A stretch of 64,000 bases of DNA from Paraglaciecola polaris LMG 21857 (GTDB lineage: Bacteria > Pseudomonadota > Gammaproteobacteria > Enterobacterales > Alteromonadaceae), in assembly GCF_000315055.1 (NCBI RefSeq), contig NZ_BAER01000115.1:62001-126000 (forward strand), in the 5' to 3' direction. This document shows positions 58,937 through 64,000 of this stretch, in pieces (position 1 is the stretch's first letter; each line of letters begins with the position of its first letter). Made by a program: the position numbers and the translations under genes. Below the pieces are notes generated by a model. The model made no database searches and was not told the DNA's origin. It saw only the letters and a program-made list of their open reading frames with translations.

Positions 58937-58969
58937 TTGTAAAGTTTAAAAATGAAATTAAGTTGACAA
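58937..58969. promoter_or_regulatory. BirA-type biotin operator between bioA and bioB
   Basis: Half-sites TTGTAAAGT (58937-58945) and AGTTGACAA (58961-58969) form an inverted pair separated by 15 bases, matching the BirA operator consensus TTGTAAACC-N14-16-GGTTTACAA. A -35 (TTGACA, 58963-58968) for the bioB promoter lies inside the right half-site, with a weak -10 (TAGACT) about 16 bases on. Repression by biotinoyl-AMP-loaded BirA of both directions is expected from family knowledge. Confidence 0.8.
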
Positions 58970-59023
58970 TGTGCTAAGCGGACTTAGACTAAGCGCGAAT
59001 TATTATGATGTAAAGGATCAAGT

Positions 59024-60133
59024 ATGTCAGCCAGTGTCAATGCCCTTAGTAACAGCACAACCAGTGATATTCGCCATGACTGGACGTTAGAAGAAGTGAA
59101 TGCGCTATTTGCATTACCCTTTAATGATTTAATGTTCAAAGCGCAATGTGCACACAGAGCGCATTTTGATCCGAATTATGTCCAAGTCAGCACGTTATTA
59201 TCAATTAAAACCGGCGCGTGTCCTGAAGATTGTAAATATTGTCCGCAAAGTGCTCGTTATGACACAGGTCTTGAAAAAGAACGCCTGATGGAAATCGAAA
59301 AAGTTATCTTACGTGCTCGTGAAGCCAAAGCTGCAGGCTCAACACGTTTTTGTATGGGCGCAGCTTGGCGTAATCCGAAAGAGCGTGATATGCCTTATGT
59401 TACCGACATGGTGCGTGAAGTGAAAAAATTGGGTTTAGAAACCTGTATGACACTCGGTATGTTAACTCGTGAGCAAGCAATAGCCCTGAAGCAAGCCGGT
59501 CTTGATTACTACAATCATAACTTGGATACCTCACCGGAGTTTTACGGCGACATTATTACCACACGTACCTATCAAGACCGTTTGAATACCATAGGCAATG
59601 TACGTGAAGCCGGCATGAATGTTTGCTCTGGCGGTATCGTTGGTATGGGCGAAACGGGTTCTGACCGTTCAGGTTTGCTGATGCAATTGGCTAATTTAGA
59701 TCACCATCCAGAAAGTGTGCCGATTAACATGTTGGTCAAGGTTAAAGGGACACCCATGGAGAATGTCGAAGATTTAGATTACTTCGAGTTTATTCGTACC
59801 ATAGCGGTTGCACGTATCATTATGCCTAAGTCGTTTGTGCGTTTATCAGCAGGGCGTGAAGCCATGAATGAGCAAATGCAAGCCATGTGCTTTATGGCGG
59901 GTGCGAATTCGATTTTCTACGGTTGTAAGTTGTTGACCACCTCGAATCCCGAAACCCATGAAGACGTGACTTTGTTCAAAAAGCTCGGTATCAATGCCAA
60001 GCAAACTCGTGAATTTTCCGATGAAGCCCATCAAGCAGCCTTAATGGAAGAAATTCAAAGTAAAGAAACGTCACAAACCGCAGATTTATTTTATGATGCG
60101 ACTCAGAAAAAAACTGAGACAGTAAGCGCTTAA
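59024..60133 (+). CDS. bioB: Biotin synthase
   Basis: The 369-aa radical SAM enzyme inserts sulfur into dethiobiotin. The 4Fe-4S motif [14 protein letters not shown] (about 66-79, CxxxCxxC) and the 2Fe-2S/auxiliary ligands in [14 protein letters not shown] and the arginine in [10 protein letters not shown] are present, with [11 protein letters not shown] between them. Start ATG with AAAGGA upstream. It heads bioB-bioF-bioC-bioD, and its stop shares a base with the bioF start. Confidence 0.98.
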   Translation: MSASVNALSNSTTSDIRHDWTLEEVNALFALPFNDLMFKAQCAHRAHFDPNYVQVSTLLSIKTGACPEDCKYCPQSARYDTGLEKERLMEIEKVILRAREAKAAGSTRFCMGAAWRNPKERDMPYVTDMVREVKKLGLETCMTLGMLTREQAIALKQAGLDYYNHNLDTSPEFYGDIITTRTYQDRLNTIGNVREAGMNVCSGGIVGMGETGSDRSGLLMQLANLDHHPESVPINMLVKVKGTPMENVEDLDYFEFIRTIAVARIIMPKSFVRLSAGREAMNEQMQAMCFMAGANSIFYGCKLLTTSNPETHEDVTLFKKLGINAKQTREFSDEAHQAALMEEIQSKETSQTADLFYDATQKKTETVSA

Positions 60134-61347
60134 TGGCCTTTGAATTTATTCAAGCAGCGCTTGCTGAGCGGCGCAAAGACAACTTGTTTCGCCAAGTTAC
60201 CACCTTAGACTCTGCGCTAGGTGCGTTAATTGAAGTGGACGGCCAGTACTACCTAAATTTCTCCAGTAACGATTATCTCGGAATGCGTCAATCCACTGCT
60301 GTCATGCAGGGCTGGATAGACGGCATTGGTCAATTTGGCGGAGGCAGTGGTGCTTCTCCTTTGGTCACTGGGCATACTTTGGCTCATCAAGCGTTGCAGG
60401 AGCATCTTGCGCACAGTTTGAATCGTGACGCTGTGCTGTTGTTCAATTCAGGTTTTGCGGCTAATCAAGGGCTATGCCAAGCACTATTTCAATCCCCCAT
60501 CAGTCAAAAGAATACACATGAGGGGCATATTGTTGCAGACAAATTAATGCATGCCTCATTGCTAGACGGTGCCATGAGCAGCGACACTACCTTGCGTCGC
60601 TTCAGCCATAATGACAGTGCGCATCTGCAACGGCTGTTAGCTAAAATTCATGCAGGTGCTGAGGGTAAAACCCAAGATATTTTGCTGGCCACCGAAGGTG
60701 TGTTCAGTATGGATGGCGACGAAGCGCCTTTACAGGAGCTGGCCGCTATCAGTGCGCAGCATAATGCGTGGTTAATGGTGGATGATGCCCATGGTTTTGG
60801 GGTGCTGGGCGAAACAGGCATGGGTGCCCTAGAGCAGCATGGATTAAATCAACAACACGTGCCTGTGTTAATGGCCACCTTTGGTAAAGCGATTGGCACT
60901 GCTGGGGCGTTTATTGCGGGCAGCCAAGAGCTAATCGACTATTTAACCAACTTTGCGAAGCATTATATATACAGTACGGCCATGCCGCCTGCGCAAGCAG
61001 TGGCAACACTGGCGAGCCTGCAAGCGATACAGCAAAGTGATCAGCGTGCATTGTTGCAAGATAATATTAGCTACTTTCGTCAGTTAGCTAATGCCGAGGG
61101 TATTGTGTTAACCCCATCAATGACCGCCATTCAACCCATTATTATTGGCAGCCCAGAGCGCACGGTTTGTATCAGTCAAGGGTTACGTAAGATGGGGCTG
61201 TGGGTAAGTGCGATCCGCACCCCAACTGTACCCAAAGGAACCGACCGGTTGCGCATTACATTAAGCGCAGCTCATCATAAAAAAGATATTCAGGCATTGG
61301 TTGACGGCTTGACGTTAGTCATGGGCGATGATGCTTATGGGGCATAA
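60133..61347 (+). CDS. bioF: 8-amino-7-oxononanoate synthase
   Basis: The 404-aa PLP enzyme condenses pimeloyl-ACP/CoA with alanine. NFSSNDYLGMRQ (about 38-49), GSGASPLVTGHTLAHQALQ, VDDAHGFGVLGETG (about 216-229) and the PLP-lysine segment TFGKAIGTAGAF (about 253-264) are intact. The start overlaps the bioB stop by one base and the 3' end overlaps the bioC frame. Confidence 0.98.
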   Translation: MAFEFIQAALAERRKDNLFRQVTTLDSALGALIEVDGQYYLNFSSNDYLGMRQSTAVMQGWIDGIGQFGGGSGASPLVTGHTLAHQALQEHLAHSLNRDAVLLFNSGFAANQGLCQALFQSPISQKNTHEGHIVADKLMHASLLDGAMSSDTTLRRFSHNDSAHLQRLLAKIHAGAEGKTQDILLATEGVFSMDGDEAPLQELAAISAQHNAWLMVDDAHGFGVLGETGMGALEQHGLNQQHVPVLMATFGKAIGTAGAFIAGSQELIDYLTNFAKHYIYSTAMPPAQAVATLASLQAIQQSDQRALLQDNISYFRQLANAEGIVLTPSMTAIQPIIIGSPERTVCISQGLRKMGLWVSAIRTPTVPKGTDRLRITLSAAHHKKDIQALVDGLTLVMGDDAYGA

Positions 61348-62260
61348 AGCAATGCACGGGACTGCAATGGTCAAACATGTAGATGAGCGGCCAATGGTGA
61401 ACCCAGTAAATAGCGTAACGCTTGAACGGCGTCTTAAGTCACGTATCGCCATGCAGTTTAGTCGAGCCGCGACGCGCTATGATAACGCAGCGCAGGTGCA
61501 AATTGATATTGCTGATGACGCAGTGGTTTTGTTTACTGAGCACACTAAAAATGACCTAACAAAATTACCTCGCCGAGTGCTCGATATTGGCTGCGGGACG
61601 GGCCGGGTGACGCGGCAGTTGGCGGAAACTGGGGTTAATAAAGCGCAAAATATTTTGGCCATGGACCTAGCCTTCGGCATGTTACAACATGCCGAACAAG
61701 CCTGGGAACAGCCAATCAGTGGGCAATCAGCACCGCAGCTATCAACTATCTGTTGGTTACAGGGTGACGCTGAACACATCCCTTTGGGGGATAATACGCT
61801 TGAAGGGGTATTTTCATCCATGGCGCTGCAATGGTGTAAAGACCGAACTCAGGTATGCCATGAAATTAATCGAGTGTTGGTCAGTGGCGCACGTGGTGTA
61901 CTGGCAATTATGTGTGCAGGCTCAATGCATGAACTCGATACCTGTTGGCAGCATATTGATCATACGCGGCAAATTAATCATTTCGCGTCAGCCCATGATT
62001 GGGCAAGTTCAGCTGAAAAAGTAGGTTTACAGGTGAAAATGCAGCAAAAAAACTATGTGACCTGGCACGCAGATGTTCGCACGCTGCTTGGCTCAATGAA
62101 ACAGATTGGCGCCAATGTCGTCACTGGTAATGGCCAGAAAAAAACCATTAGCCGTCCCACATTACATACCCTCGAGCAATATTATCAAGAGCAATTCGGC
62201 AGCCACCAAGGCTTGCCTTTGACCTACAGTGTGTGTTTTTTACAGATCACAAAACCCTAG
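61328..62260 (+). CDS. bioC: Malonyl-[acyl-carrier protein] O-methyltransferase BioC
   Basis: The SAM methyltransferase caps malonyl-ACP to enter fatty acid synthesis as a pimelate precursor. Motif I VLDIGCGTGRVTRQLAE, post-I AMDLAFGML and PLGDNTLEGVFSSMALQWCKD are seen. The frame is open from ATG 61328 (310 aa, overlapping bioF by 20 bases), but the conserved region begins near KSRIAMQFSRAATRYDNAAQ. ATG 61367 or 61394 is a likelier start, since E. coli BioC has about 251 residues. The true start is undecided. Confidence 0.93.
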   Translation: MMLMGHKAMHGTAMVKHVDERPMVNPVNSVTLERRLKSRIAMQFSRAATRYDNAAQVQIDIADDAVVLFTEHTKNDLTKLPRRVLDIGCGTGRVTRQLAETGVNKAQNILAMDLAFGMLQHAEQAWEQPISGQSAPQLSTICWLQGDAEHIPLGDNTLEGVFSSMALQWCKDRTQVCHEINRVLVSGARGVLAIMCAGSMHELDTCWQHIDHTRQINHFASAHDWASSAEKVGLQVKMQQKNYVTWHADVRTLLGSMKQIGANVVTGNGQKKTISRPTLHTLEQYYQEQFGSHQGLPLTYSVCFLQITKP

Positions 62261-62318
62261 ACTCACTACTTCAAGCTATTGAGTAAAGCCAAAAACCCTC
62301 AAATTAAGGAAATGCGTC

Positions 62319-63062
62319 ATGTCGCTTAATAACGCTCAACAACCCAGTGTACAACATGCATTTTTTGTTACCGGTACGGATACCGAAGTGGGTAAAACCT
62401 TCGTGAGCTGTGCCTTACTTGCCGCGTGTCGCGATATTGGACTATCCACCGCAGCATATAAGCCGATATCGGCAGGTTGTGAGCGCACCACTTTGGGTTT
62501 ACGCAACGAAGATGCCTTACAGCTTCAGCTGGCGAGTAGCCTAGTGCTTGATTACGACGAGGTGAATCCCATTGCCTTTGAAAAGCCGATAGCCCCGCAC
62601 TTAGCTTGTGCGAAAAAAGTCGCATCGGGTGACGGTACCTTCATCGAGTTACATGATATTAATCTGGGTTACCAGCATTTGGTTGATAAACAAAGTGATG
62701 TGCTGTTGGTCGAAGGGGCAGGTGGTTGGCGCTTACCTCTGGGTAAAAACAGTGAAGGGTATGAGCAATATTTGTCTGATTTTGCTGTGGCACACAAGCT
62801 AGCGGTTATTTTAGTGGTGGGCATGCGGTTAGGCTGTGTGAATCACGCCTTATTAACGGCACAAGCCATTGAACAGGACGGACTGATTGTGGTGGGTTGG
62901 GTTGCTAATATGCTTGAGCCTGATATGCCCTTTTTGGAAGAAAATATTCAGAGTTTGCAAAACTTGTTGCAGGCTCCTTTACTGGGGCGTGTGCCAAGGG
63001 CATCAGCGCCTGAGGATGTAAAAGCGTGTTTTGGATTGCAGGCACTAGGCCTGATTACTTAG
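62319..63062 (+). CDS. bioD: Dethiobiotin synthetase
   Basis: The 247-aa ATP-dependent carboxylase closes the ureido ring of dethiobiotin. The P-loop is FVTGTDTEVGKTFVSCALL (about 16-34, catalytic Lys), with AYKPISAGCE (about 43) and DVLLVEGAGGWRLPLG (about 125-140). The start ATG 62319 has AAGGA nine bases before. It closes the bioB-F-C-D series. Confidence 0.97.
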   Translation: MSLNNAQQPSVQHAFFVTGTDTEVGKTFVSCALLAACRDIGLSTAAYKPISAGCERTTLGLRNEDALQLQLASSLVLDYDEVNPIAFEKPIAPHLACAKKVASGDGTFIELHDINLGYQHLVDKQSDVLLVEGAGGWRLPLGKNSEGYEQYLSDFAVAHKLAVILVVGMRLGCVNHALLTAQAIEQDGLIVVGWVANMLEPDMPFLEENIQSLQNLLQAPLLGRVPRASAPEDVKACFGLQALGLIT

Positions 63063-63235
63063 GGCGTAAAATTTAAGCGCTAAAACGTTCACTATTTATT
63101 TCATCCGTTTAGTCAGTACTTTGATACCTGACATAAGGATTGTGTCGTTCTTTAAAATGACAATCTGGTCATACTTGTTGCGAGTGCAAGGCTTCAGGTG
63201 GGATACTTTCATCGGTCGTTAGGGACACACACTGA

Positions 63236-63508
63236 ATGAAAATACTGCTTGTCGAAGACGAACAAAAAATAGCTGATTTTATCTGTGCAGGCTTGGGCGC
63301 AAAAAGCGTTAATGTCTCCCATTGCATTGATGGTAATCAAGGCTATGAATTTGCATGTAAACATACCTATGACGCGATTATTCTCGACATTATGCTTCCG
63401 GGACGTGATCGCCTAGATATACTGCGTTCTTTTCGCCGAGCGGGAGTTAATACCCCCGTTATCCTGCTTACTGCCCGCAACGAACTAGGTGATCGTGTTC
63501 AGGGCTAA
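63236..63508 (+). pseudogene. Truncated OmpR-type response regulator (receiver domain fragment)
   Basis: The 90-codon piece begins normally (MKILLVEDEQKIADFI, with the acidic residues and D51-like phosphoacceptor in AIILDIMLPGRD) and continues to LTARNELGDRVQG, then stops. Intact OmpR/PhoB regulators continue with GLxLGADDYLxKPF and a winged-helix domain, which are absent. The stop arises where unrelated macB sequence begins. The usual LPG-x-D-G reads LPGRDR. It is therefore a deletion remnant rather than a single-domain regulator. Confidence 0.85.
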
Positions 63509-64000
63509 TGTGGCTATTCGTTATTCCAGTGAAACGGTTACCGGTTCAGTGCAAGGGGTAGGTAGTGAGTATTTCCGTGTTCGGGGTTACAGTTTGGCCC
63601 AGGGGCAATATTTTACTGAAGACAGTATTGAGACCTTAGCCCAAGTCGCTGTGATTGACGCAAACACCGAACAAGCACTCTTCTCGCAAGGCCATGCACT
63701 GGGCAATGTTATTTTTCTCGGTCAACTTCCTGTGCGCGTTATTGGCGTGACACAACCGATTCAAAGTGTGTCTGACAACAGTGATGAACTCAATGTTTGG
63801 CTGCCTTATACGACTGTGTCTGGGCGTATATTTCGGCAAAATTATGTCAGTGATATCACGGTAAGAGTCGGCGGAAATGTTGCCAGTGATGTGGCGGAAC
63901 AAGGGATTATCCGTTTACTGAGCATGCGTCACGGCACGGTTGATTTTTTACTATTAACACAGACACAGTGCGCAAAAGTATTGCTAAAACATCTGAAACC
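63504..64000 (+). pseudogene. MacB-type ABC transporter permease fragment, 5' end missing and frameshifted
   Basis: In a frame different from the regulator, the sequence reads as the periplasmic core of a MacB-like permease: GSVQGVGSEYFRVRGYSLAQ, then GQYFTEDSIETLAQVAVID, LFSQGHALGNVIF, RVIGVTQP and EQGIIRLLSMRHGTVDF. This is the middle of the protein, with no start or N-terminal membrane helix. At a six-T run (63944-63949) the frame breaks: one further T would restore DFFTINTDTVRKSIAKTSET, as in MacB proteins. The fragment runs out of the window. Confidence 0.85.

Overview
The window is chromosomal DNA of a marine gammaproteobacterium, most likely an alteromonad (Alteromonas/Glaciecola/Paraglaciecola type). 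The inference rests on gammaproteobacterial gene order (rplY-pth-ychF, lolB-ispE-tRNA-prs, hemA-prfA-prmC-sirB2-sirB1, bioA/bioBFCD, ppsR/ppsA, ratAB next to smpB-ssrA, a metT-leuW-glnU-glnW tRNA cluster) combined with marine traits (choline-to-betaine operon, large TonB receptor, SNF2 helicase). There is no phage, plasmid, insertion sequence or CRISPR array. This is inference from content, not a database match.

Layout. 1-2212: leftward Tat-exported molybdenum hydroxylase pair (iorB-like, frameshifted and cut by the window edge; iorA-like). 2500-8156: an exported DUF6515-type protein, a 1435-aa SNF2 helicase and a small orphan. 8806-18927: choline region: a BetI-type operator, betI-betB-betA, a divergent BCCT-like transporter, a TonB-dependent receptor and an exported PHP-domain (CehA/McbA-like) hydrolase. 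19080-21125: tmRNA, smpB, ratA, ratB. 21169-25373: DUF2461 protein, ppsR and ppsA, the last two divergent. 25522-32696: small membrane protein, YdiJ-like FAD/Fe-S dehydrogenase, orphan gene, and a two-gene operon of an acyl-CoA transferase/GNAT fusion with a histone-deacetylase-family enzyme. 32879-39099: response regulator-TPR protein with a lipoprotein, ubiF, DUF885 lipoprotein, a 59-aa membrane peptide gene and an FMN reductase. 39217-41265: AGCS symporter and four tRNAs with terminator and promoter. 41636-44332: accessory patch with an orphan, a decayed SDR gene, a seven-copy octanucleotide repeat and an orphan solute-binding protein. 44593-57626: housekeeping core, with a response regulator carrying an eroded HD-GYP domain placed between prmC and sirB2. 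57645-63062: the full biotin locus around a BirA-type operator. 63236-64000: a response regulator start joined directly to the inside of a macB-type permease, which looks like a deletion scar.

How the genes work together. The choline block reads as one uptake and oxidation route: outer-membrane import (TonB receptor), possible periplasmic release of a substrate (PHP hydrolase), inner-membrane import (BCCT-like protein) and oxidation to glycine betaine (BetA, BetB) under BetI; the roles of the receptor and hydrolase are inferred from position. The acyl-CoA transferase-GNAT/deacetylase pair could add and remove acetyl groups on a shared substrate. Three loci are broken (iorB, the SDR gene, regulator::macB). 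Two of the lesions lie in homopolymer runs near the window edges and need read-level confirmation before being called real.
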